A stretch of 64,000 nucleotides of DNA, taken from NCBI GenBank assembly GCA_902801565.1, contig CADCIX010000012.1, forward strand, positions 39,156-103,155. Direction: 5' to 3'. Positions 47,231 through 55,781 of this stretch are shown piece by piece; the stretch's first letter is position 1, and the number at the start of each line of letters is the position of its first letter. The translations under genes were made by a program, and so were the position numbers. This DNA comes from an uncultured Veillonellaceae bacterium (GTDB taxonomy: Bacteria; Bacillota; Negativicutes; Selenomonadales; Selenomonadaceae). The notes under the pieces were generated by a model. The model did not search any database and was not told the DNA's origin. It saw only the letters and a list, made by a program, of their open reading frames with translations.

Positions 47231-49252
47231 TTAAGCTTTCTTGCGCAACACCACTGCGCTGCGGGCGGGGATGTAGAGCTTGAGCCATTCCTTCTTCTCC
47301 CCTTCATAGAGGGCATCGAAGTTGGTGATGTGGGGCACCTGGTCATCGGCAAGGCCGTTGCCGCCGAACTGGACAGCATCGGTGTTCAGCACCACATTGT
47401 ACTCTCCCGGGGGAACGAGGAATCCATAGTCCGTAAAGGAGCGGGTGGGCGAGAAGTTGAAGACGAAGACGAGATCGCCGCGCATGTAGGCGAGAATCTG
47501 GTCGCCGTCGTTGTGCCAGATTTCCACCACAGGAAGCTGCTGGTAGTTCGGGATGCTCTTCATGATGGCGAGCATTTCGCGGTCAAAGTCGCCCAGGAAA
47601 TGGTAGCAGAGGTTCTTGTCATCGACGAGATGCCACTGCCTGCGGGCATATTTGTAACTCCAGCCATTGCCTTCCCGCGGGAAGTCGATCCATTCCGGAT
47701 GGCCGAACTCATTGCCCATGAAGTTGAGATAGCCGCCATTGATCGTGGAGGCCGTCACCAGGCGGATCATCTTGTGGAGGGCGATGCCGCGGTCAACCAT
47801 CCCGTTCCTGTCATTCTTGCTGAAGTGCCAGTACATATCCGCATCGATGAGGCGGAAGATGATGGTCTTGTCGCCCACCAGTGCCTGGTCGTGACTTTCC
47901 GCATAGGAGACGGTCATCTCGTCGGAGCGGCGGTTGGTCACTTCCCAGAAGATGCTGGAGGGCTTCCAGTCCTCGTCACGCTGCTCCTTGATGGTCTTGA
48001 TCCAGTAGTCCGGGATGTTCATGGCCAGACGGTAGTCAAAGCCGTAGCCGCCGTCCTCGAACTTCGCGGCGAGCCCCGGCATGCCGCTGACTTCCTCGGC
48101 GATGGTGATGGCGCCGGGCTTCACTTCGTGGATGAGCTTGTTGGCCAGGGTCAGGTAGCAGATGGCGTTGTCGTCCTGATGCCCGTTGAAGTAATCGCCA
48201 TAATTCGTGAATGCCTCGCCAAGCCCGTGGCTGTAGTAAAGCATGGAGGTGACACCGTCGAAGCGGAACCCGTCGAAGTGGTACTCCTCCAGCCAGTACT
48301 TGCAATTGGAGAGGAGGAAATGGAGCACATCGTCCTTTCCGTAGTCGAAGCAAAGGCTGTCCCATGCGGAGTGTTCATGGCGGTCTCCGGGATAGAAGAA
48401 CTGGTTGGGATCGCCGCAGAGATTGCCGAGCCCTTCGACCTCGTTCTTGACCGCGTGGCTGTGGACAATGTCCATGATGACACCGATGCCCTGGCTGTGG
48501 GCGGTGTCGATGAGATCTTTGAGTTCTTCCGGTGTGCCGTAGCGGCTGCTGGCGGCAAAGAAGGAGCTTACATGATAGCCGAAGCTGCCATAGTAGGGAT
48601 GTTCCTGGATGGCCATGATCTGGATGCAGTTATAGCCGTCCTTGATGATGCGGGGGAGGATATTTTCCTTGAACTCGGTGTAGGTCCCGACTTTTTCCGC
48701 GTCCTGTCCCATGCCGACATGGCACTCATAGATGAGCAGGGGGTCTGTCTTGATCTTGAAATTGTCATCATGCCAAACGAAGGGCTGCCTGGGTGCCCAG
48801 ACCTGGGCGGAGAAGATCTTTGTCTGGTCGTCCTGCACGACTCTCTGGGACCAGGCCGGGATGCGCTCTCCCTCGCCGCCCCACCAGTGAACCTTCATCT
48901 TGTAGAGGTCGCCGTGCTTTATCTTGTCTGCGGGAAGCTTCAGCTCCCAGTTGCCGGTCCCCATGATGTGCTTGCAGCGGTAGGTCTCGTTTTCCTTCCA
49001 GTCGTTGAAATCGCCGATCAGGTAAATGGACATGGCATTGGGTGCCCATTCGCGGAATACCCAGCCTTTCTCTGTCCTGTGCAGGCCGTAATACAGGTGG
49101 CCGGAGGCAAATTCGGGAAGAGTCATCTTTCCGTTCTGCGTGAGCCGGTTGATCATCCACTGTGCATGGTCATGCCGTCCCCGAATGGCTTCCTCGTATG
49201 GCTCCAGCCATGAGTCGTGTGCTACGATGCCGATGTGATTTCCGTTTGCCAT
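47231..49252 (-). CDS. glgB: 1,4-alpha-glucan branching enzyme, eukaryotic-type (GH13_8-like)
   Basis: Adds alpha-1,6 branches to glycogen. 673 residues. CBM48-type N-terminal domain (HLYYGLHRTEKGWVFREWAP, YLIGDFNDW), a GH13 barrel with DIVHSHAVKN, the nucleophile Asp in DGFRFDGVTSMLYYSHGLG, the acid Glu in TIAEEVSGMPG and the transition-state Asp in ESHDQALVG, then a C-terminal all-beta domain. The DGVTSMLY form and overall length match the eukaryotic/GH13_8 branch rather than the usual bacterial GlgB. No other glg genes are adjacent. Confidence 0.88.
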   Translation of the reverse strand: MANGNHIGIVAHDSWLEPYEEAIRGRHDHAQWMINRLTQNGKMTLPEFASGHLYYGLHRTEKGWVFREWAPNAMSIYLIGDFNDWKENETYRCKHIMGTGNWELKLPADKIKHGDLYKMKVHWWGGEGERIPAWSQRVVQDDQTKIFSAQVWAPRQPFVWHDDNFKIKTDPLLIYECHVGMGQDAEKVGTYTEFKENILPRIIKDGYNCIQIMAIQEHPYYGSFGYHVSSFFAASSRYGTPEELKDLIDTAHSQGIGVIMDIVHSHAVKNEVEGLGNLCGDPNQFFYPGDRHEHSAWDSLCFDYGKDDVLHFLLSNCKYWLEEYHFDGFRFDGVTSMLYYSHGLGEAFTNYGDYFNGHQDDNAICYLTLANKLIHEVKPGAITIAEEVSGMPGLAAKFEDGGYGFDYRLAMNIPDYWIKTIKEQRDEDWKPSSIFWEVTNRRSDEMTVSYAESHDQALVGDKTIIFRLIDADMYWHFSKNDRNGMVDRGIALHKMIRLVTASTINGGYLNFMGNEFGHPEWIDFPREGNGWSYKYARRQWHLVDDKNLCYHFLGDFDREMLAIMKSIPNYQQLPVVEIWHNDGDQILAYMRGDLVFVFNFSPTRSFTDYGFLVPPGEYNVVLNTDAVQFGGNGLADDQVPHITNFDALYEGEKKEWLKLYIPARSAVVLRKKA

Positions 49253-49492
49253 GACATTTCATTGCAATCAATTGATGCTGATTGCAACATTTCCCCCCCA
49301 TCTCAAGTAAATTTACAAACAATTTGGAATAGAACTATCTTTAATTCATTTCGACATGATGGAAAAGGAATCCTTCTTTTCCGCAAAAAAATATAGAGGA
49401 TATTCCTGTTGACAGGAAGGAAACGCAGGCGTCCGGGTGGAATTAAGAATTGTGGAAGGACAACGACAGCAAATGCGAGAAGGAGGATTCCC

Positions 49493-49708
49493 ATGGACAA
49501 GAGAAAAGAAGCATTTGAGCGCGCCTTGCAGGATCTCACGGATATGAAGAACCATGAGGCGAACTATGGAATCATCAATAAATACCAGCATATCATCAAT
49601 ACCTTTGCGGAAATGGAACAGGTCTGCGACAGGATGGCGGAAGATATTGCCGAGGCAAAGGGAAAGAGCAAGGAAGAAGTCTTTGAGGAGTACTATGGGA
49701 AGGTTTAA
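49493..49708 (+). CDS. Small hypothetical protein, helical
   Basis: 71 residues, predicted almost entirely helical and charged (MDKRKEAFERALQDLTDMKN, then ending FEEYYGKV). AGGAGG lies six bases before the ATG at 49493, which is strong support for translation. The 240 bp upstream hold only the glgB promoter side. No family is recognised. A full promoter for metY starts 15 bp after its stop. Confidence 0.7.
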   Translation: MDKRKEAFERALQDLTDMKNHEANYGIINKYQHIINTFAEMEQVCDRMAEDIAEAKGKSKEEVFEEYYGKV

Positions 49709-49722
49709 ATTTCATTTTCCCC

Positions 49723-49751
49723 TTGACAATCAGAAACAATGCTGTTAATAT
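49723..49751 (+). promoter_or_regulatory. Promoter of metY
   Basis: TTGACA (49723-49728), 17-bp spacer and TAATAT (49746-49751), 51 bp before the start. I found no SAM riboswitch or T-box in the short leader. Confidence 0.85.
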
Positions 49752-49802
49752 CATAAACATATTAAACATGTAGGTTTTTGAAATGGAAAAGGGGTATGAA
49801 AA

Positions 49803-51098
49803 ATGAGTGAGGAAAGAAAATATAGATTCGAGACCTTGCAGCTTCATGTGGGGCAGGAGGAAGCAGATCCGACAACGGATGCCCGCGCCGTCCCCATCTA
49901 CCAGACGACGTCCTATGTGTTCCACAACGCGCAGCACGCGGCGGACCGCTTTGCCTTGAAGGATGCGGGCAATGTCTACGGGCGTCTCACGAACCCGACG
50001 GAGGATGTCCTGGAGAAGCGCATCGCGGCATTGGAGGGCGGTGTTGCTGCCTTGGCTCTGGCTTCCGGTGCGGCGGCAGTCACCTATGCAGCCCAGACCC
50101 TTGCCCATGCGGGACAGCATATCGTGGCGGCAACGACCATCTATGGCGGCACCTACAACCTTTTTGAGCACACCTTCCCGGATTTCGGCATCACCACCAC
50201 CTTTGTGGACCCCACCAGGGGCGTGCAGGTTTTCGAGGAGGCCATCCAGGAGAACACCCAGTTCCTCTACATCGAGTCCGTGGGCAACCCGAATGCGAAT
50301 CTCATCGACATTGATGCGGTGGCAGAAATTGCCCACAAGCATAATATCCCCCTGGTGGTGGACAGCACCTTTGCAACGCCCTACCAGCTCCGTCCCTTTG
50401 AGCATGGCGCGGACATCGTTGTCCATTCCGCCACGAAGTTCATCGGCGGCCATGGCACGACTCTGGGCGGCATCATCGTGGACAGCGGGAAATTCGATTG
50501 GGTGAAGTCGGGCCGTTTCCCCTGGCTCGTGGAGCCAAATGCCAGCTACCACGGCATCAGCTTTGCGAAGGATGTGGGAGCGGCGGCTTTCGTCACCTAT
50601 ATCCGCGCCCTGCTCCTGCGCGACACGGGGGCGACGATCTCCCCCTTCAATGCCTTCATTCTCCTGCAAGGGGTGGAGACCCTTTCCCTGCGGGTGGAGC
50701 GTCATGTGGAGAACGCATTGAAGGTCGTTGACTATCTTGCGAAGCACCCGAAGGTGTCGAAGGTCAATCATCCGGCTCAGGCAAGCCATCCTGACCATGC
50801 ACTCTATGAGAAGTATTTCCCCAATGGCGGCATCTCCATCTTCACCTTCGAGATCAAGGGCGGCGCGGAGGATGCGATGAAGTTCATCGACAACCTCAAG
50901 GTCTTCTCGCTTCTGGCGAATGTGGCAGACGTGAAGTCCCTCGTCATCCATCCCGCCAGCACGACCCACTCCCAGATGACGGAGGAGGAGCTTCTGGCAT
51001 CGGGCATCACCCCGTCCACCATCCGCCTCTCCATCGGCACGGAGCATATCGACGATATCATTTATGACCTTGAACAGGGATTCAAGGCATTGGGGTAA
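49803..51098 (+). CDS. metY: O-acetylhomoserine sulfhydrylase (PLP-dependent)
   Basis: Makes homocysteine from O-acetylhomoserine and sulfide. 431 residues of the Cys/Met-metabolism PLP family. Opening [41 protein letters not shown] and the PLP lysine in [13 protein letters not shown] near residue 210; C-terminal [14 protein letters not shown] and [12 protein letters not shown]. Length and the long [17 protein letters not shown] insert favour the sulfhydrylase over gamma-synthase. It is a single-gene unit with its own promoter and terminator. Confidence 0.93.
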   Translation: MSEERKYRFETLQLHVGQEEADPTTDARAVPIYQTTSYVFHNAQHAADRFALKDAGNVYGRLTNPTEDVLEKRIAALEGGVAALALASGAAAVTYAAQTLAHAGQHIVAATTIYGGTYNLFEHTFPDFGITTTFVDPTRGVQVFEEAIQENTQFLYIESVGNPNANLIDIDAVAEIAHKHNIPLVVDSTFATPYQLRPFEHGADIVVHSATKFIGGHGTTLGGIIVDSGKFDWVKSGRFPWLVEPNASYHGISFAKDVGAAAFVTYIRALLLRDTGATISPFNAFILLQGVETLSLRVERHVENALKVVDYLAKHPKVSKVNHPAQASHPDHALYEKYFPNGGISIFTFEIKGGAEDAMKFIDNLKVFSLLANVADVKSLVIHPASTTHSQMTEEELLASGITPSTIRLSIGTEHIDDIIYDLEQGFKALG

Positions 51099-51128
51099 AA
51101 GGAAGAGACTGAGAAATAAATCATATTG

Positions 51129-51158
51129 AGGCCCTGCCATGTGGTAGGGCCTTTTTTG
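51129..51158 (+). terminator. Terminator of metY
   Basis: AGGCCCTGCC-ATGT-GGTAGGGCC followed by TTTTTT. Confidence 0.85.
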
Positions 51159-51168
51159 CGAGGAATTT

Positions 51169-51245
51169 GGGGATAGTGCAGGATTTTGACAAAGAAAAAT
51201 GGGGATAGTGCAGAAAAATAGGAAAATAAATTTGGGGATAGTGCG
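51169..51245 (+). repeat. Three direct repeats (iteron-like) before the DUF4143 ATPase
   Basis: GGGGATAGTGCA occurs at 51169-51180 and 51201-51212, and GGGGATAGTGCG at 51234-51245. Two copies are preceded by TTT. Period is 32-33 bp, about three helical turns. The third overlaps the -35 position (TTGGGG, 51232-51237) of a promoter with TATAAT at 51255-51260. This layout fits a repressor-binding array on one DNA face. Confidence 0.65.
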
Positions 51246-51279
51246 GTTTCGTGTTATAATTTATAGCTGGGGAGGGATA

Positions 51280-52611
51280 ATGTTGTTCAAACGTAAGATA
51301 TATCAGCATTTGTTGAACTGGAAGAAAGAATCTGACGGGCAGACGGCTCTCCTGGTCCAGGGAGCCAGAAGAATCGGCAAATCCACAGTAGTGGAGGAGT
51401 TTGCCAAACAGGAGTATGAGAGCTATATTTTGATTGACTTTTCCAATGTCAAGCCGGAAGTTTTGGTGCTCTTCCAGGATATGACTGATTTGAATTACTT
51501 TTTCCTGCAATTACAGCTACTTTATAAAGTGAACTTGAAGGAACGGCAATCGCTGATAATCTTTGACGAGGTGCAGCTTTGTCCACAGGCGCGGCAGGCT
51601 ATAAAGCATTTGGTAGCTGATCATCGCTATGATTACATGGAAACCGGCTCCTTGATTTCTATTCGCAAGAATACGAAGAATATTCTGATTCCAAGCGAGG
51701 AAGAGTCTGTCAACATGTATCCCATGGACTATGAGGAATTTCTCTGGGCTTTGGGGGATGAGGTCACCACACCACTGCTGCGGGAGTGTTTCCTCAAAAA
51801 AATACCTTTGGGTGAAGCAGCCCACAGAAAACAGATGCAGCAGTTTCGTCTGTATATGCTGATTGGTGGCATGCCGCAGGCCGTTGAATCATATCTGAGG
51901 ACCAATAATTTCAGCAAGGTAGACAAGGTGAAGAGGAATATTTTGCGGCTTTATGAAAATGATTTCCGCAAAATTGATATTTCTGGCAGAGCCTCCAAGC
52001 TGTTTGAGGCCATTCCTTCAGAACTAAGCAAGAATACTCTGCGGTATCAGGTGAGCAAGGTGCTGGAAAAGCAGCGTGCCAATGACATTCGTGAGATTTT
52101 TGCAGATTTGCAGGATTCTATGACTGTATTGGGCTCTTTTCATGTCAATGATCCTGGCGTAGGTATGTCCTTGAATATGGATATTGACCGGTTCAAGATG
52201 TTCCTATGCGATACAGGCTTGTTTGCCACACTGGCCTTCAAAGATAGGGATTTTACAGAAAATGTGATTTATGAAAAACTGTTTCATAACAAATTAGCCA
52301 CCAATCTTGGCTATATGTACGAAAATATTGTGGCACAGATCTTGTGCGCCAAAGGTGACAGCTTGTTTTACCATACCTTTCCGTCGGAAACCTCTAATCA
52401 TACTAATGAAATTGACTTTGTTATAGCCAGGAAAAACAAGATTTGCCCCATTGAAGTAAAGTCTTCAGGTTATAAGCAGCATGCTTCCTTGGATAGGTTC
52501 AGGAATAAATATCGTGACCGTATTTGGATGAGCTATGTTATTTACACGAAAGGCTATCAGCAAGCTGAAGGCGTGGAGTATGTGCCGGTGTATATGACGC
52601 AGTTTTTGTGA
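51280..52611 (+). CDS. AAA_14/DUF4143 family ATPase
   Basis: 443 residues. Walker A QGARRIGKSTVV near residue 27, Walker B LIIFDEVQLCPQAR near residue 92, arginine-rich lid, and a C-terminal DUF4143 domain with a restriction-endonuclease-like core (NEIDFVIARKNKICPIEVKS). Members are widespread, variable accessory proteins of unknown function. ATG at 51280 follows GGGGAGGG. It is AT-richer than its neighbours and is preceded by iteron-like repeats, consistent with lateral acquisition. Confidence 0.85.
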   Translation: MLFKRKIYQHLLNWKKESDGQTALLVQGARRIGKSTVVEEFAKQEYESYILIDFSNVKPEVLVLFQDMTDLNYFFLQLQLLYKVNLKERQSLIIFDEVQLCPQARQAIKHLVADHRYDYMETGSLISIRKNTKNILIPSEEESVNMYPMDYEEFLWALGDEVTTPLLRECFLKKIPLGEAAHRKQMQQFRLYMLIGGMPQAVESYLRTNNFSKVDKVKRNILRLYENDFRKIDISGRASKLFEAIPSELSKNTLRYQVSKVLEKQRANDIREIFADLQDSMTVLGSFHVNDPGVGMSLNMDIDRFKMFLCDTGLFATLAFKDRDFTENVIYEKLFHNKLATNLGYMYENIVAQILCAKGDSLFYHTFPSETSNHTNEIDFVIARKNKICPIEVKSSGYKQHASLDRFRNKYRDRIWMSYVIYTKGYQQAEGVEYVPVYMTQFL

Positions 52612-52652
52612 CTCCCCTTGACTGGATCGATGGATTTTATCAAAACCGGAAA

Positions 52653-53621
52653 TCAGGGGTTGACTACATTCTTCGGGCTGCCATCCAGGAATGCCTTTAC
52701 ATTGTCCACGGCAATGCCCATCAGCCGCTGTCTGGTCTCCTTTGGGGCCCAGGCAATGTGGGGGGTGATGATGCAGTTCTCTGCTCCGAGAAGGGGGTTA
52801 TCGCCCCGGATCGGCTCTGTTGAAACCACATCCATTGCTGCAGCACGGACCTTCCCGCTTTCAAGGGCATCTCGCAGGTCCTGTTCCACGATAAGTGGGC
52901 CGCGGCTGGTGTTGATGATGATGACCCCGTCCTTCATCCTGGCGATGCTTTCCTTGTTGATGATGCCCTGTGTTGCAGGGAACAAGGGGCAATGGAGGGA
53001 AATGACATCGGCCCTGCGGAACAGCTCGTCCAGTTCGACAAAAAGGCATTCCCCTTCTTTCGCCCCGGGTGTGCTGTGGGCGCTATAGGCAATCAATTCC
53101 ATGCCCAATGCCCTGGCAATCCTACCGACCGCCTGGCCGATGCGTCCATAGCCGATGATGCCGATGGTCTTTCCCGCCAGTTCGATGAGAGGGTGGTCCC
53201 AGAAGCAGAAATCTGCGGATTTTTCCCATCGGCCTTCCTGCACGGCACGTCCGTGATGGCCGATGTGATGGCAGATCTCAAGAAGCAGGGCAATGGCAAA
53301 TTGTGCCACTGCTTCTGTGCCATAGGCAGGAATGTTGCTGACGGGAATGTTCCTTTCCCGTGCGGCTTCGATGTCCACGATGTTGTATCCCGTCGCCAGA
53401 ACGCCGATGAACTTGATGCCGGGGCATTTCTGGAGGAGACTGCGGGAAATCGGTGTCTTGTTCGTGATGACGATTTCCGCATCGCCGATGCGGTGGGCAA
53501 TTTCCTCTTCATCGGTCAGAGAAGTGCGGTCGTAGATCCTGCATTCCCCCAGGGAACGCAGTCCCTCCCAGTCAAGGTCGCCGGGATTCAATGTGTACCC
53601 GTCCAATACCACCATCTTCAT
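52653..53621 (-). CDS. D-2-hydroxyacid dehydrogenase (NAD-dependent)
   Basis: 322 residues. Rossmann motif GIIGYGRIGQAVGR near residue 150, substrate-binding VLATGYNIVD, catalytic Arg in INTSRGPLIVEQDL, catalytic His in CIITPHIAWAP. The family includes hydroxypyruvate/glycerate and lactate dehydrogenases; closest by eye are glycerate-dehydrogenase-like members, but the substrate is not fixed. ATG at 53621 with AAAGGGG upstream is preferred to starts in the leader. It stands alone, divergent from the MFS gene. Confidence 0.88.
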   Translation of the reverse strand: MKMVVLDGYTLNPGDLDWEGLRSLGECRIYDRTSLTDEEEIAHRIGDAEIVITNKTPISRSLLQKCPGIKFIGVLATGYNIVDIEAARERNIPVSNIPAYGTEAVAQFAIALLLEICHHIGHHGRAVQEGRWEKSADFCFWDHPLIELAGKTIGIIGYGRIGQAVGRIARALGMELIAYSAHSTPGAKEGECLFVELDELFRRADVISLHCPLFPATQGIINKESIARMKDGVIIINTSRGPLIVEQDLRDALESGKVRAAAMDVVSTEPIRGDNPLLGAENCIITPHIAWAPKETRQRLMGIAVDNVKAFLDGSPKNVVNP

Positions 53622-53839
53622 TTGTATTCCCCTTTCTTTTCTCAAAAGGCTGCTCTTTTCATATCTACGAAGTTTGCCCATGATTTTCCAATCTGGACTG
53701 CTCTCCTTCCTATTTCGAGAGAAGGGGATGATTCACCTTCTTGAAGGAAAGGATTTTCTTGTCATGGCGGGGAAAAGATTCTAGAATAGAGGTAAGTTGG
53801 GAACGGCAATGCAAATCAATGAATTTTGGGGGAATGGGC

Positions 53840-55195
53840 ATGGAACAGAGGAAATACATACTGATCGCGGTGATGATCTCTTCCTTTATCACGCCTTTTC
53901 TCGCCAGTTCCATCAATGTGGCGATTCCCGCGATGGCGGTGGATTTTCAGGTGGAGCCCACCCAGCTCAGCTGGGTGGTGACAGCCTTTCTTCTGGGAGC
54001 GGCCTGTGTCCTGATTCCCTTTGGCAGACTGGGGGATATCCTGGGGCGCAGGAAGCTCTTCCGCATCGGCATCTTCTGTGTGCTTCTGACGACCGCAGGA
54101 GCAGGAATGGCGCCCGATGCCCGCATTCTCGTGTTGCTTCGGTTTTTGCAGGGAATCTCCATTGCCATGATCTTCAGTACGAGCGCGGCCGTGCTGGTTG
54201 CAGCTTATCCCCTGTCGGAGCGGGGGAAGGTCATGGGATACACGTCAGCGGCGGTTTACAGCGGCCTTTCCCTGGGACCTTTTCTCGGCGGCATCATCAC
54301 ACAGTGCCTGGGCTGGCGGATGATCTTCTTTCTGACGGCAATGGTACTTTTGGTGAATTGGTTCTTTTCGGGGAAAATCAAGGGAGAATGGTACGGGGAG
54401 AAAGGAGCCTGCCTGGACCAGGGCGGATGTATCCTGTATATGCTTGGGACCTTGGCGGTGCTCGGAGGTTTGTCGGCTTACGGGGCGAAGTCTTATGCTC
54501 CATGGATGCTGGGCATTGGGGCTTTGCTGACGGTTCTGTTCCTTTTGCGGCAGGTGCGGGCAGAGTCTCCGATTCTCGATGTCAGCCTGTTTCGGAATGT
54601 GGTCTTTGCCATGTCGAATCTGGCATCTTTCCTTCATTATAGTTCCACCTTTTCCATCAGTTTCCTTTTGTCCCTGTACCTGCAGCTCGTCCGCGGTCTG
54701 GATGAGGTGACGGCGGGAAGCATCCTGCTCCTGCAGCCGGTGATGATGGCAGTGCTCTCCCCTGCGGCGGGGACCCTTTCCGATAAGTTCCAGCCGCGCA
54801 TTGTGGCGAGCATAGGCATGGGAATCACAGCGGCGGGCATCTCCCTCTTGTCCCTGTTGCAGATGGATACGCCCTTTCTTTTCGTGGGGGGAGCACTCGT
54901 CGTTGTCGGTGTGGGGTTTGCCCTGTTTTCCTCCCCTAACGGTAATGCCATCATGAGTTCCGTGGAGCCGAAACAACTTGGCATTGCATCTTCCATCATG
55001 GCCTTTACGCGCATTTTCGGTCAGGCCATGAGCATGACCATCGTGACTCTGCTGCTCAGGGCCTATGTGCTGGAAGAGATGGGAGCCGGCTATACGGAGT
55101 CCCTTTCCCATGGGATTCAGGGAATCTTCCATCTGCTTGTCATAATCTGCTGCATAGGCACGGGAATCTCGCTGATGCGGGGAAGAAATCAATAA
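53840..55195 (+). CDS. MFS drug-efflux type transporter (DHA2-like)
   Basis: 451 residues with 13-14 hydrophobic helices, typical of 14-TMS multidrug exporters. Motif A-like GRLGDILGRRKLF near residue 65, VDFQVEPTQLSWVVTAFLLG near 32, YTSAAVYSGLSLGPFLGG near 137 (motif C type). A ribosome site GGGGGAATGGGC precedes the ATG at 53840. No regulator is adjacent. The substrate is unknown. Confidence 0.85.
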   Translation: MEQRKYILIAVMISSFITPFLASSINVAIPAMAVDFQVEPTQLSWVVTAFLLGAACVLIPFGRLGDILGRRKLFRIGIFCVLLTTAGAGMAPDARILVLLRFLQGISIAMIFSTSAAVLVAAYPLSERGKVMGYTSAAVYSGLSLGPFLGGIITQCLGWRMIFFLTAMVLLVNWFFSGKIKGEWYGEKGACLDQGGCILYMLGTLAVLGGLSAYGAKSYAPWMLGIGALLTVLFLLRQVRAESPILDVSLFRNVVFAMSNLASFLHYSSTFSISFLLSLYLQLVRGLDEVTAGSILLLQPVMMAVLSPAAGTLSDKFQPRIVASIGMGITAAGISLLSLLQMDTPFLFVGGALVVVGVGFALFSSPNGNAIMSSVEPKQLGIASSIMAFTRIFGQAMSMTIVTLLLRAYVLEEMGAGYTESLSHGIQGIFHLLVIICCIGTGISLMRGRNQ

Positions 55196-55211
55196 AAAAA
55201 TAGGAAAATGG

Positions 55212-55262
55212 AAATGCGGCGTTGCAGGAGCAACGTCGCATTTTTCAGAACAATGATATAAT
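55212..55262 (+). promoter_or_regulatory. nrfHA control region: operator/terminator hairpin and extended -10
   Basis: AAATGCGGCGTTGC-AGGA-GCAACGTCGCATTTTT is a terminator for the MFS gene. It also contains the palindrome GTTGC-N4-GCAAC (55221-55234, centre 55227.5). An extended -10, TGATATAAT (TATAAT at 55257-55262), lies 29.5 bp from that centre, so the site would sit at about -41.5, the class II position for Crp/Fnr activators. The same arrangement precedes the Crp/Fnr gene at 57193. Confidence 0.7.
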
Positions 55263-55292
55263 GAGGGCAGAATTGAGAGGAGGGGAGCGGAA

Positions 55293-55781
55293 GTGGAGTT
55301 CAAAGAATTTTTTACGAAGCATACCCTGGGCTGCCTGGCGGGCGGATTTGCCATTGGCCTGCTGGTCTGCGCCGTCGGTTCGGGGATGATGTCCTTCTCC
55401 GGCTCACCGGCATTTTGCGGCTCCTGTCATGCCATGAAGGGGGAGGCGGCATCCTTTGCCAAATCAAGCCACAGCAGGCAGGAGTGCACGGAATGCCATC
55501 TGCCCCATGACAATATGGCAATCTACATGGTGGAGAAGGGGCGCACCGGGATGGTGGACACCTATCATGCGGTAATCAGGGATTATCCGGCCCGCATCAA
55601 GCTGTCGGAGGATGCCCGTAAAACCGTGAACAGCAACTGTCTGAGGTGCCATGAAAACACCATGGAAAATGTTCATGCGGCAGTGGGAGAAAGCCTGGAC
55701 ACCGGGGCCGATTGCATGAAATGCCATAGCAGAATCGTTCATGGATCGAACCATCTCGAAGGGGGGATAAAAGTTGAATAA
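55293..55781 (+). CDS. nrfH: NrfH-type membrane tetraheme cytochrome c (quinol dehydrogenase)
   Basis: 162 residues. One N-terminal membrane anchor (residues 10-33) and four CxxCH heme sites: CGSCH, CTECH, CLRCH and CMKCH. It oxidises menaquinol and passes electrons to NrfA outside the inner membrane. GTG start after GAGGGGAG. It overlaps nrfA by 8 bp. Confidence 0.95.
   Translation: MEFKEFFTKHTLGCLAGGFAIGLLVCAVGSGMMSFSGSPAFCGSCHAMKGEAASFAKSSHSRQECTECHLPHDNMAIYMVEKGRTGMVDTYHAVIRDYPARIKLSEDARKTVNSNCLRCHENTMENVHAAVGESLDTGADCMKCHSRIVHGSNHLEGGIKVE

Noticed and set aside
47330..49213. 627-codon open frame antisense to the branching enzyme gene
   Set aside because: It mirrors glgB codon by codon, has no start context or family motif, and glgB is certain. 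The same holds for long antisense frames over fruA (38153-39928), the glycyl radical enzyme (25041-27134) and ccmF (60285-62162).
49709..49802. SAM riboswitch or T-box upstream of metY
   Set aside because: The leader is only about 45 nt after the promoter, with none of the conserved blocks and no terminator.
51169..51245. Possible short CRISPR array
   Set aside because: Only three repeats of about 12 bp with 20-21-bp spacers, no palindrome in the repeat, no cas genes, and the last repeat overlaps a promoter. An operator array fits better.
53622..53839. Coding frame before the MFS gene
   Set aside because: The in-frame extension upstream of 53840 has no family similarity and covers the divergent promoter region; ATG at 53840 has the ribosome site.
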